A DNA stretch of 23,293 nt from a virus. Within the stretch, counting starts at the first letter, position 1. Every line of letters begins with the position of its first letter. The translations under genes and the position numbers were made by a program. The DNA is taken from the IMG/VR virus record IMGVR_UViG_3300025873_000051, positions 1 through 23,293 of that record. One strand, 5' to 3'. Positions 1 through 7,131 of this stretch are shown here, in pieces. The notes under the pieces are model-generated. The model saw only the letters and a list, made by a program, of their open reading frames with translations. It was not told the origin of the DNA and searched no databases.

Positions 1-136
1 CTAAGCTTTTCCTAACATCATCAAGTATCTGGATTAACTCAGGACGAACATCCCTAGCTCCACATCCACATCCGCAAGTAAACTCTTTGGCCTGAAAATA
101 CTGACCAACGTATGTGCTGTCTGGAGTAATACCCAT
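1..136 (-). CDS. M15-family peptidase, N-terminal part (endolysin candidate), truncated by window edge
   Basis: An open frame starts at the ATG at 136 and runs off the left edge without a stop, giving 45 visible residues beginning MGITPDSTYVGQYFQAKEF. The pattern of an early aromatic stretch, 'KEFTCGCGCG' (about residues 17-26), then 'RPELIQILDDVRKSL' is the typical start of phage and bacterial M15 (D-Ala-D-Ala carboxypeptidase/VanY-like, M15_3-type) zinc peptidases, which cut peptide bonds in peptidoglycan. The zinc-binding His/Asp residues lie beyond the window and cannot be checked. An AGGTGG Shine-Dalgarno lies about 7 nt upstream of the ATG and fixes the start. It follows holin-like genes, so the likely role is the cell-wall-degrading endolysin. 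Family assignment rests only on the N-terminal signature. Confidence 0.62.
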   Translation of the reverse strand, partial: MGITPDSTYVGQYFQAKEFTCGCGCGARDVRPELIQILDDVRKSL

Positions 137-158
137 GATAACCACCTACTTGTTGCAT

Positions 159-341
159 CTACCAGCGAAACTTCAATCCCGCTGTTGCTCCCCAGTTGAC
201 TTCCTGGCCCCACTCGGAACCCGCGAACCCATCGACAAATAACTCAAGCCCTTCTGTAGGCTTTGAGCCAAGACCAACACTCCCAAGCCAGCCACTCCGA
301 TCGATATTACCAGCGAGACGCAGCATGCTTTCACCCGCCAT
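159..341 (-). CDS. 60-residue ORF with outer-membrane-like C terminus; possible frameshifted extension of the holin
   Basis: Small ORF between the holin-like gene and the M15 peptidase gene. I do not recognise a family. No transmembrane helix or signal peptide is visible; residues 17-60 look like alternating beta strands. The last residues, TAGLKFRW-COOH, match the outer membrane protein beta-signal pattern (polar-x-Gly-x-x-aromatic-x-aromatic). The first ATG (341) lacks a Shine-Dalgarno, unlike almost every other gene here. The internal ATG at 326 (residue 6) has GGGTGA just upstream, so the true product may be 55 residues. Alternatively it is made as a -1 frameshift extension of the preceding gene, since the frame is open back through an A8 run. 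Position suggests lysis or envelope function. That it is a gene at all is moderately supported by tight packing and the lack of any other coding frame here. Confidence 0.5.
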   Translation of the reverse strand: MAGESMLRLAGNIDRSGWLGSVGLGSKPTEGLELFVDGFAGSEWGQEVNWGATAGLKFRW

Positions 342-349
342 GACATGTG

Positions 350-598
350 TCAGGAGTTTTTTTTGGCCTTTGAGATCCTCGGGGTCCGCCTTATTGCTTC
401 ACCGATAAGATCTGCCTTAGCCTCATTAGACTTTACCAGGCTTCGCCCCATAGTATAGCTGCCTCCGCAGACAGCAGTCAGGATGCCTCCGATTATCTGG
501 GTCCACTGATTGCCTTCCATCGAGGCAAGGATTATCCCGCCGAGCATACCAATAATACTAACCCAAAACTCTGTGCTCTTAATGCCTGTCTTTGCCAT
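350..598 (-). CDS. Holin-like protein, two transmembrane segments
   Basis: 82 residues. Two hydrophobic segments are visible, about residues 11-27 (FWVSIIGMLGGIILASM) and 32-52, joined by a short polar turn, with a basic C-terminal tail (RRTPRISKAKK). Size, topology and position just upstream of a peptidoglycan peptidase fit a class II-type phage holin, which makes holes in the inner membrane to release or activate the endolysin. N and C termini would both be cytoplasmic. The start at 598 has GGGAG about 8 nt upstream and lies inside the end of the preceding gene (20-nt overlap), indicating translational coupling. The gene ends in an A8 homopolymer that may allow frameshifting into the next ORF. 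No specific holin family is claimed. Confidence 0.62.
   Translation of the reverse strand: MAKTGIKSTEFWVSIIGMLGGIILASMEGNQWTQIIGGILTAVCGGSYTMGRSLVKSNEAKADLIGEAIRRTPRISKAKKNS
356..362 (-). promoter_or_regulatory. A AAA AAC slippery heptamer at end of holin-like gene (possible -1 frameshift site)
   Basis: On the minus strand an A8 run (364-357) followed by C forms A AAA AAC in exactly the X XXY YYZ phase of the 82-residue holin-like frame, two codons before its TGA stop (352-350). A -1 slip would bypass the stop and enter the frame of the 60-residue ORF, giving a fusion of about 146 residues. I see no strong pseudoknot or stem-loop at the usual 5-8 nt spacing; only a short inverted repeat TGACA-CA-TGTCA (352-341) lies there. 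A homopolymer sequencing error is the main alternative. Confidence 0.35.
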
Positions 599-866
599 CC
601 TGAAGTCTCCCGCTTTTTGCTTCGTAGCTTACACGCCACAACCTGGTCTCTTCTCGAAAAACGTAGAACTCTTTTAAAAGCTCGACCATCTTCGCATGGG
701 TCTCCTCGATATTCTTCTCAAGAGACTCTACTCTCTGCCCTAGCAGGGCCAGCTGTGTCTCCGACCCTGCACCATTCTTCTTCTTACTTATGTTCTCGAC
801 GAGTTTGAATGCGCCCAGTACGATTGAGACAATTGCTGCTGTTGCTCCCGTCTGTACTGGGTCCAT
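579..866 (-). CDS. Small membrane protein with coiled coil (lysis-region, holin accessory or spanin-like)
   Basis: 95 residues. One hydrophobic segment at about residues 7-23 (GATAAIVSIVLGAFKLV) is followed by a basic KKK, then a heptad-like amphipathic region at about 36-72 (LALLGQRVESLEKNIEE...), which looks like a coiled coil. One TM plus coiled coil occurs in inner-membrane spanins and in XhlA-type haemolysin-like lysis proteins, although XhlA has its TM at the C terminus. The basic residues directly after the TM argue for a cytoplasmic C terminus, which would not suit a spanin. The start at 866 has GGAG 7 nt upstream, inside the end of the preceding gene. Role in lysis is inferred from position next to the holin and peptidase. 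Confidence 0.5.
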   Translation of the reverse strand: MDPVQTGATAAIVSIVLGAFKLVENISKKKNGAGSETQLALLGQRVESLEKNIEETHAKMVELLKEFYVFREETRLWRVSYEAKSGRLQDGKDRH

Positions 867-869
867 CCG

Positions 870-1220
870 TTAACTCCAGGGCAATCCCGATTCAGTCGGT
901 GGGTCAATCTTATTCAGAATCTGCTGCTCGACGTGAGCTTCAGACTGCGCCTTCTGCTCGACAGTCATCACAGAGAAGAGCCAACCAAGGACCTGCTCTT
1001 TAGTCACTTCTGCGTATGGTGTGAAATCTTGGATGTTGCTGATGTCAAGAGCACACGTTCCGATGATGCTGCCATGGGCCGTTAGGGGTTCCCCCTCGGG
1101 CTCGGGATTCGGGTACTCTCTGGAATCTGTGCAATTCCAGTGCAGATTAAAGATTACTTTCTCGCGACCTTCTTTGATTTTCCAGTCGTTGCAATTTGAG
1201 ATATTCCATGTCGCTGTCAT
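870..1220 (-). CDS. Small conserved phage protein (DUF7936-like), function unknown
   Basis: 116 residues, no TM or signal. The N terminus (MTATWNISNCNDWKIKEGREKVIFNLHWNCTDS, described in parts: a TATW start, then a beta strand rich in V/I/F and a central HW) and the C terminus (FTPYAEVTKEQVLGW ... SGLPWS) resemble a family of small proteins common near tail fibre and lysis genes of marine and other podoviruses, which end in a GLPW-type motif. I recall this as DUF7936-like, from memory and not searched. Start at 1220 has AAGGA 8 nt upstream. Its stop overlaps the ribosome-binding region of the next gene. Function unknown; a virion or fibre-associated role is possible from its position. Confidence 0.6.
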   Translation of the reverse strand: MTATWNISNCNDWKIKEGREKVIFNLHWNCTDSREYPNPEPEGEPLTAHGSIIGTCALDISNIQDFTPYAEVTKEQVLGWLFSVMTVEQKAQSEAHVEQQILNKIDPPTESGLPWS

Positions 1221-1240
1221 TCTTTCAATCCTTTACATTA

Positions 1241-2761
1241 TTAAGATGCAATTGCTACCGTTGATTCAGTCCATATTTTCGCACTATGAAACACGGTTGC
1301 GTTAGGGTCTTGCGGGTGAACTTTAAGAGTAAGCCTTCCACATCCACCGGCGGCATCCATCACAAACGAATCGACAACCCCTTCAGTGTCATGGCCTAAT
1401 TTATCCGATGCACTGCTGTTCGATCTTATACCGGTACGCAGAGAATTCGCCGTCCCGCTGGTGTAAGTTGTACCGTTCCCGCTGTACAATACAAAAGTCG
1501 GAGAACTTGCATCATATAAATATCGCCCCGTAAAATTATATTCCCTGCTGACAAAATCCCCCACCACAAACGTATCACCATCAGCAGTACAAATTGAATT
1601 TAATACGATTCTGATATCCATGACAAAATCTTTATTAAGACCTGTATTTGAGGTTAGTACCTTGAATCCAGTACCCTTACCGGCGTCCTTTAATTCTGTG
1701 TCAGAGTCATCTGTCGTCTCCACTAGCCCCCTTATGAACTCAGTCTGAATTGCCCCTTTCGTTGCTACCCAATTTGCGCCGCCAAGGGCTACACCATACT
1801 TATTATGGCCTTTCACCTCGAACCCTATTGAGGTATTATAATCTGCATTTGATTGAGTAGCATAACCTATTGCTATTGCATGACTAAGCGTACCAAGACC
1901 AATATTAGAATGGGAACCAATCGCCGCAGAATAATCACCCGCGCAAGATGTGCCATATCCCGAAGTAAAAGAATAATCACCCGCGCAAGATGCACCTTCA
2001 CCAATCGCCACTGAGTCGGTGCCTGGTGTGCTCGTATTTGCGACGTTCATAGAACTCCGGAATTCTGCCCTACCATCGTACCAGATCCCCCCACGGGTTG
2101 TGCCCTCGGTTTGGAAAAATATTGATCTGTCGGTTTCCCGGTTGGCTATGTTGAAGTTATCATTGTGATCCAGACCAATAAACGACCCATCGGTGTCCCC
2201 ATGGCCAGTGTCGCCAGTAGTGAACTTGAGGAGAACTCCCTCTGACCCCGGATCTGCAATATGCAAACGTTCTTGGGGGGGGGCGTCATTAGGTGTTCCG
2301 AGCCCAACATTGCCACCATAGGTCTGGAGTGCCAGGCCTCTAGTTTGTGAGGAGTCCGTGTTTGCACCTTGCAGGCAAATGCTGTTAGTCGCGGCATTAT
2401 GCGCAAAGAAGAGTGCGTCAGCGTTCCCAACATAGGGGCTAAACCCCGCGATCGAATTACTGGATATATCCCCCAAAGCGCCTGGCGTAGCGTATGGCCC
2501 AATCACGTTAAGGCGTGTCTTCCCTGTTGGATTCAGTGACTCGTCAGCGCCAATATTAACACGACCACCACCATCAGTGCCTGGAGTACCAGGAAATCCG
2601 CTTACGAAAGAAACCGCTTCACGGTTATCAGTACTGTCAATCTTAATGTAGTCATTACCGTCGAGAGCTTCGATCTCCACAGCAGCCTCTTTGTTATCGG
2701 GAAAGACATCAATCCCTGGGGAGAATAACTCGCCGAATGTTATAATTTTTGCATCAGCCAT
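1241..2761 (-). CDS. Tail fibre / receptor-binding protein with YadA-like head repeats
   Basis: 506 residues, beta-rich, Gly/Ser/Thr/Asn-rich. Residues about 149-168 contain GNVGLGT...ERLHI, a motif typical of phage and adhesin fibres. Residues about 249-329 hold repeats of the YadA/Hia trimeric adhesin head type (SVAIGEGASCAGDYS, SAAIGSHSN, HAIAIGYATQSNADY, TSIGFEVKGHN, GVALGG), about 14 residues per coil, expected to form a trimeric left-handed beta-roll. The C-terminal 160 residues look like a separate globular beta domain and may bind the receptor. A short N-terminal region (1-50) probably anchors it to the virion or to the 118-residue neighbour. Start at 2761 has GAGGT overlapping the stop of the preceding gene. 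A C9 homopolymer lies inside the frame. No S74 chaperone is seen at its end. Confidence 0.75.
   Translation of the reverse strand: MADAKIITFGELFSPGIDVFPDNKEAAVEIEALDGNDYIKIDSTDNREAVSFVSGFPGTPGTDGGGRVNIGADESLNPTGKTRLNVIGPYATPGALGDISSNSIAGFSPYVGNADALFFAHNAATNSICLQGANTDSSQTRGLALQTYGGNVGLGTPNDAPPQERLHIADPGSEGVLLKFTTGDTGHGDTDGSFIGLDHNDNFNIANRETDRSIFFQTEGTTRGGIWYDGRAEFRSSMNVANTSTPGTDSVAIGEGASCAGDYSFTSGYGTSCAGDYSAAIGSHSNIGLGTLSHAIAIGYATQSNADYNTSIGFEVKGHNKYGVALGGANWVATKGAIQTEFIRGLVETTDDSDTELKDAGKGTGFKVLTSNTGLNKDFVMDIRIVLNSICTADGDTFVVGDFVSREYNFTGRYLYDASSPTFVLYSGNGTTYTSGTANSLRTGIRSNSSASDKLGHDTEGVVDSFVMDAAGGCGRLTLKVHPQDPNATVFHSAKIWTESTVAIAS
1929..1992 (-). repeat. 42-bp-period repeat encoding YadA-like head coils
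   Basis: A 22-bp block at 1929-1950 recurs identically at 1971-1992, a 42-bp period that equals the 14-residue coil of the YadA-like head. Both copies encode SCAGDYS. Identical DNA, not only identical protein, suggests a recent duplication or ongoing recombination within the fibre head. Confidence 0.8.
2275..2283 (-). repeat. C9 homopolymer inside tail fibre gene
   Basis: Nine consecutive G on the plus strand (C on the coding strand) encode part of the DAPPQE segment at about residues 159-164 of the fibre. A one-base slip would frameshift the fibre about a third of the way in. It is in frame as read here. It may be chance, a slippage-prone contingency tract, or a sequencing risk point. Confidence 0.75.
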
Positions 2762-2769
2762 AACTTACC

Positions 2770-3126
2770 TCACTTCGCCGCAGTGGCTTTGATGTGGAGA
2801 GTTCCCTGCATAGCGCCCGAGCCATCGTCATCATAGGTACATCTCACATGCCCTAGCTTCATATTAAAATTAACGATGGTCAGCACATCAGTCGTCAGGT
2901 CAATCGTCTGGATGTCACATCCGGCAGTAGCTCCGCTGCCAGACCCCTGAACCTCGGTCCCGTCTTCTTGCGTGATTACGGATTTGAGCCTTATCCTAAT
3001 ATTCTCAGCAGTGTCAGTCGCAAAGAACTCCCAGGTTTGCCTGCCCTGGTCTTGGACTTTTAGGTCCATGGCGAAGGTCTCGACTTCTCCAGCTAGGCTT
3101 GAAAATTTCTTAGTTATGGTACGCAT
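2770..3126 (-). CDS. Hypothetical beta-rich protein upstream of tail fibre
   Basis: 118 residues; family not recognised. No TM or signal peptide. Alternating hydrophobic/polar strands (KFSSLAGEVETFAMDLKV, ENIRIRLKSVIT, GTLHIKATAAK) and a Gly/Ser linker around residues 60-67 indicate a small all-beta domain, of a kind often found in virion decoration, tail-tip or fibre-attachment proteins. It is the first gene after the widest intergenic gap and a candidate promoter, has AGGAG 7 nt upstream of its ATG, and its stop overlaps the ribosome-binding site of the fibre gene, so the two are probably co-expressed. A fibre adaptor role is an inference only. Confidence 0.55.
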   Translation of the reverse strand: MRTITKKFSSLAGEVETFAMDLKVQDQGRQTWEFFATDTAENIRIRLKSVITQEDGTEVQGSGSGATAGCDIQTIDLTTDVLTIVNFNMKLGHVRCTYDDDGSGAMQGTLHIKATAAK

Positions 3127-3180
3127 TGATTTCTCCTATGGCACATGGCGGGACATCTTTTCATCCCAAGTGTTATTACT

Positions 3181-3209
3181 ATCTTATGCTTGTGCTTTCC
3201 GATTTTCAA
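3181..3209 (-). promoter_or_regulatory. Candidate sigma70-like promoter upstream of fibre and lysis genes
   Basis: Reading the minus strand, TTGAAA (3209-3204) and TAAGAT (3186-3181) are separated by exactly 17 nt, giving 5/6 and 4/6 matches to the sigma70 consensus, with an A/T-rich stretch (AGTAATAACAC) downstream. The -10 overlaps the stop of the 1312-residue gene, and transcription would start in the 57-nt gap, the widest in the window, just ahead of the 118-residue gene and the fibre. Matches of this quality also occur by chance. Confidence 0.33.
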
Positions 3210-6200
3210 CCTTTTGAGTTGAAGTATACTGGGCTAAGGAATTGACTCCTCCTCCCCCTCCTCCTACCATCTTCTCGTCATTGGGCACATAATTGCCCTG
3301 AAGTCGAGTAAGCTCATCTTGGTTTGCATATGGAATACCAAGCAATGTCGAGAGTGTTTGTTTCTGCATCTGGGTTAATCCCTTTATCTTCTCTTTGTCG
3401 GAGAGTATGTTTAGAGCTTTTTCATAGACCTCAGCGTAGACCGTAGGCCATGCCTCTCTCATTGTTGCTACCATCTCAGTGGTGAGAGCGCCTGTGACCA
3501 TTCCCGTCATAAGGGTTTCAACTGGATCTGTAAGCATCTGCAAGACAGAGGCAAACCTCTGAAGCTGAAGGGGCGTTGGAGCATACTCCTGGTTAAACAT
3601 ATTTGCGTTTTGTGGCTTAGGGATGGCTTTGCGTGCAATCTTTATATGACGTTTGAGAACCTCTTTCATGGCATCTCTAATGCCAGGGGTTTCAGAGAAT
3701 GGTCTCGTTGTATCCTCAAGGAATCGGGCCATAGACATGGGGCTTCTCGATAGCTGTTCAAGGGAGTCTCTAACCTCGAAGAAGCTATCATCATCTAGGG
3801 GATCTCCAAGAGCAATCTCTATCCTTTCCTGCCATGCACTGATAGATCTCGTCTTAGCCGCCTTCTTACGCATCTCAGCGCGAGATTCTTCCTTGTCTTG
3901 TCTGAGAGGAGTTGTGGATATAAGGAAGGCTTGCCTCGCTCGACGCTCCCATCCCTTATGAATCGCGCTTTTCGGCAACTCATCCTTAGCCCATGAGTCA
4001 AGATACTCGGTTACTGTCTCAGAGCTCAGTTTCTTGATCGCCCTGAGTTGGTGAAGAAAGTTTGTGAGATGCTTCGGCTGCTGCGCCATCCCGATAATAC
4101 CAGCCGCAGTTCCGGCCATTGCCGCAGCAGTAGTGGACCCGGTTAATAGGTATGTTATCATGCCTACTGAGCCACCACGAGCCATCTCCCTGAGTGACTG
4201 GTTTACATTCGTAGAAGACGATTGAGGCCCAACAAGAGCATCTGCAATGGGCATCTCTTTCCTGAGGTAGTTAAGTGAGCCTTTAAGCTTTGCAGAGTTA
4301 TCATCAAAAAACGAAATCAAGCTATTCATTCTAGCCCAATATTCGGGCGATATGGGACGCTTCTCTGGCCCTTTTGGCTTCTGGAGGGGTATCATTTTAA
4401 CCCCCTTAAGGCGCTCAGACACTTTGTCCTTAATCGCTTTAGGCACGTCATCCATTGCAGCCGGATCGAACTTATCTCGGAGCATCTCCATAAGGTGCTT
4501 CCCCTCCATGGAGTAGTTAATAAGCTTTGACGTGTCGGCATCCGCAGTCACCTTGTCTAGCTTTTGTAAATAGGTCCTAAGCTTGTCAGCATTCGCTAAT
4601 TGAGCTGTCCCATCTCCTTGCGTAAATCTTGCAAGATGCTGCTCTCTGCGCGTTCTGAATGACAATGCCAGGTTATCAAACTGCTCCTTATGCGATGCAA
4701 GCACGCCCCACTTCTTCTTGTTCGTCATCTCTGACCGAAGGGCGTCGACCATGCCATTAACGCTATCCTTTATCCCTGGGACTGACTCTGCCAGCACCTT
4801 GGATTTGAGGAGGTCCTTAAGGTGTGTTTGGGTGGTTTCAAATGTCTTAAACGCATCTGCTACGCGATCAGCATAATCCACAGCACTAACAGGACTGCCG
4901 ACATCAGTCACCGCTTTGGTTATTTTATCCATTGCTGTTAGTGCTAAATTCCGCACCATAATCGGCTCACCCGGTTCGGTGCCAAGATTTACGCCCTTTG
5001 CAAACGTGTAGTCCTCTAATGCGTGTAGCGGTAGGGTATCAACATCAGGAACGTGTAGGTCGGTAGCCCGAAGCTTATCAAGACGTGCTATGTAATCATC
5101 TAGGCCCTTTCTGATAATTGGCATCTGGGCTTCCATGAAATCCATCTCATGCTCGGAGAGGTCCCCCACTTGCTTCCTGAGAAGCGGTTTGACTTCGTTC
5201 CACTGAGCCAGACGTTTTCTTGAAATGAAATCCGTCATAGGCGCACTAGCGCGGAGTTCATTAATTGTGTCAAGAAGCTCTTTGATATCTCCAGTCTCTG
5301 CGGCTTGGTCAAAGGCGAAGTTAATCCTATCTTCGTCAACCATCCTAAACCCTGGATGAGGCCCCTTCATTGAATCTTCCTGGGCCTTTACCAGTTGCCT
5401 TCTAAGTTTAGCTCTTGCCTTGTCTCCCTGGATAAGCCAGAATGACTTCCAGTCATCAATCTTTTTAAACTCCTTGTCCTGTCTATCTCGGAGCTTCTGA
5501 AGCTTAATCCGTATTGGGGCATTCCTCGTTTTTACGCTCGCCTCTACCTTCTCGGAGAAAAAGGTCGCATATAGCTTGAGCTCTTCAATGTTAGAGTCAA
5601 TGATTAAATTGTTTATGAGGCCAGATGCATTTGCGGCGGGGTTTCTCTTTGCAAGATCTCTAAGGCTTGCCCTATGATTCCTAAAGGGAACAGCAACATT
5701 CTTGACAAGCTCAAGTGGATTCCTTGGCAGCCCAGGAGACTTTGATGCAAGAACCTCCCCAGCAAGATATTTCTTACTGAATCCCGCTTGATCTGCCATC
5801 TGGATGTAATCATCTGCAAGCAACTGGGTATCAATGAACTTTAATATGTTGCCCGCCTGGTCCTCTACATTTCTTCGTATCCCCTGCAAGTTAGCAAATT
5901 TAGGGTTTGCTGCTTCATCGAGAGTAAGTAACTCCATAAACCGCTCGATTTGGTCTGGGCCGAGCCTAAGTGTGTCCTTTGCTACTTTGGCAATATGACC
6001 CCTGAGCATCTTGATGGCCTTCTCTCCGCCAACGCTAGTCCCCTTTACGAGTTTATCTGCAAGACCAAGACCCGCACCCTTCAATCCCATGACCGCAGGA
6101 ACAGCAGCCGAAACAGGGACGCTGAACATAAGGCCAATTAGGCCATTCGTTCCTATGGATGACAAGATATGCTCAACCGCCTCCTCCGGTGGGCCAAGCA

Positions 6201-7122
6201 TAGCCTCACTAACCCCGGCTCCAGCCCCCCATATTCCACCCTCAACAGAAGCGCCTGCGGCGGCGCCAATCATCTTAGCTGCATGAGGGCCAAACCTACT
6301 AGCCAGTTCTGCGTTGCCAAGATTGTATGGGATAAGTTTATTGCCAGAGCGGAGAAGCGCCTGAGTTGTGCCCTTTGCTACCCTGTCGCCTATCTTTGAC
6401 GATATTCCTGGCAGAGTGTAGTCGTCAATGGCCGCACTGACTTTGTTGAATCCATGACGGACTATCCCCTGAGTTTGCCGCTCAATAGACGATTTTGTTG
6501 CAGCTTTCGCAGCCTTTCTTAGCATACTGCCTGATGCGACCTGGTGCGGGATAGATCTTGCGCCTGTCTTCGTTTGTACTGCGCCACTTATACCAGGACG
6601 GGTATAGCGGGCCGGATGTTTCCCGGCTGCGCCCGCAAGAAGAGACATTGTTTTCAGGCTTTTTGTGCCAGCCCCAAGCGCTCTCGCAATAGGGAACGCC
6701 ATGGTTCCCATGCCAGCACCATGATAAAGCCATGGGTGCTGTCTCTGCACTGTCTCCGAATAGCCCTTGGGCATGGCACCCGCTAACTCTAGTGCGGCAG
6801 AGCCAAACCCACCAAAAGCATACGCATCTATACCCATCCCAAGTGCGGTCAATCCCCCCAAAGGGGTAGCAGCAAAATTTTCATTGCTAGTCCATGTCTT
6901 TACGCCTTCGTCGGATATATGAAAGGCATTCCCGCTTTGGATATATCTGGCTGCATCTGTCGCCATTACCTGCGTGGGCCTGCCGGAAGCGTCCTTAACC
7001 CAGACGGTATCCTCGGGACCGCCGTCATAGGTGTAGCCCCCAGATAATATCTTCTCGTCCACCTCCTCATCTGGGACGCCCATCTCTACTTGCTGAGTTT
7101 TTTTATTGTACAGAGAGACCAT
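3184..7122 (-). CDS. Giant internal virion (ejection) protein, 1312 residues
   Basis: Very large, mostly helical protein, third of three consecutive giants. N-terminal region (about 1-75) is a small beta-type domain (GGYTYDGG, WVKDASGRP, YIQSGNAF). Several Gly/Ala-rich, weakly hydrophobic stretches could insert in membranes: about 86-117, 134-167, 282-309, 318-358 and 983-1013. Between them are long charged helices, about 510-900. The C-terminal block about 1180-1270 (a 'DPVETLMTGMVTG' motif, then 'MREAWPTVYAEV' and 'LLGIPYANQ') resembles a segment I recall from large internal proteins of other podoviruses. A Gly6 run lies at 1287-1292. No lysozyme, transglycosylase or other enzyme motif is recognised. 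By position and build it is probably packed with DNA and ejected to form a trans-envelope channel, as T7 gp14-16 do, but homology is not shown. Start has AGGGA 5 nt upstream. Confidence 0.6.
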   Translation of the reverse strand: MVSLYNKKTQQVEMGVPDEEVDEKILSGGYTYDGGPEDTVWVKDASGRPTQVMATDAARYIQSGNAFHISDEGVKTWTSNENFAATPLGGLTALGMGIDAYAFGGFGSAALELAGAMPKGYSETVQRQHPWLYHGAGMGTMAFPIARALGAGTKSLKTMSLLAGAAGKHPARYTRPGISGAVQTKTGARSIPHQVASGSMLRKAAKAATKSSIERQTQGIVRHGFNKVSAAIDDYTLPGISSKIGDRVAKGTTQALLRSGNKLIPYNLGNAELASRFGPHAAKMIGAAAGASVEGGIWGAGAGVSEAMLGPPEEAVEHILSSIGTNGLIGLMFSVPVSAAVPAVMGLKGAGLGLADKLVKGTSVGGEKAIKMLRGHIAKVAKDTLRLGPDQIERFMELLTLDEAANPKFANLQGIRRNVEDQAGNILKFIDTQLLADDYIQMADQAGFSKKYLAGEVLASKSPGLPRNPLELVKNVAVPFRNHRASLRDLAKRNPAANASGLINNLIIDSNIEELKLYATFFSEKVEASVKTRNAPIRIKLQKLRDRQDKEFKKIDDWKSFWLIQGDKARAKLRRQLVKAQEDSMKGPHPGFRMVDEDRINFAFDQAAETGDIKELLDTINELRASAPMTDFISRKRLAQWNEVKPLLRKQVGDLSEHEMDFMEAQMPIIRKGLDDYIARLDKLRATDLHVPDVDTLPLHALEDYTFAKGVNLGTEPGEPIMVRNLALTAMDKITKAVTDVGSPVSAVDYADRVADAFKTFETTQTHLKDLLKSKVLAESVPGIKDSVNGMVDALRSEMTNKKKWGVLASHKEQFDNLALSFRTRREQHLARFTQGDGTAQLANADKLRTYLQKLDKVTADADTSKLINYSMEGKHLMEMLRDKFDPAAMDDVPKAIKDKVSERLKGVKMIPLQKPKGPEKRPISPEYWARMNSLISFFDDNSAKLKGSLNYLRKEMPIADALVGPQSSSTNVNQSLREMARGGSVGMITYLLTGSTTAAAMAGTAAGIIGMAQQPKHLTNFLHQLRAIKKLSSETVTEYLDSWAKDELPKSAIHKGWERRARQAFLISTTPLRQDKEESRAEMRKKAAKTRSISAWQERIEIALGDPLDDDSFFEVRDSLEQLSRSPMSMARFLEDTTRPFSETPGIRDAMKEVLKRHIKIARKAIPKPQNANMFNQEYAPTPLQLQRFASVLQMLTDPVETLMTGMVTGALTTEMVATMREAWPTVYAEVYEKALNILSDKEKIKGLTQMQKQTLSTLLGIPYANQDELTRLQGNYVPNDEKMVGGGGGGVNSLAQYTSTQKVENRKAQA

Positions 7123-7131
7123 TTTTATCCC

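Noticed and set aside
2146-2502. Alternative minus-strand frame across the fibre C9 tract, considered as a phase-variable switch product
   Set aside because: Its composition (Met, Arg, Leu-rich without repeats) is that of a shadow frame; the fibre frame is continuous and well patterned on both sides of the tract.
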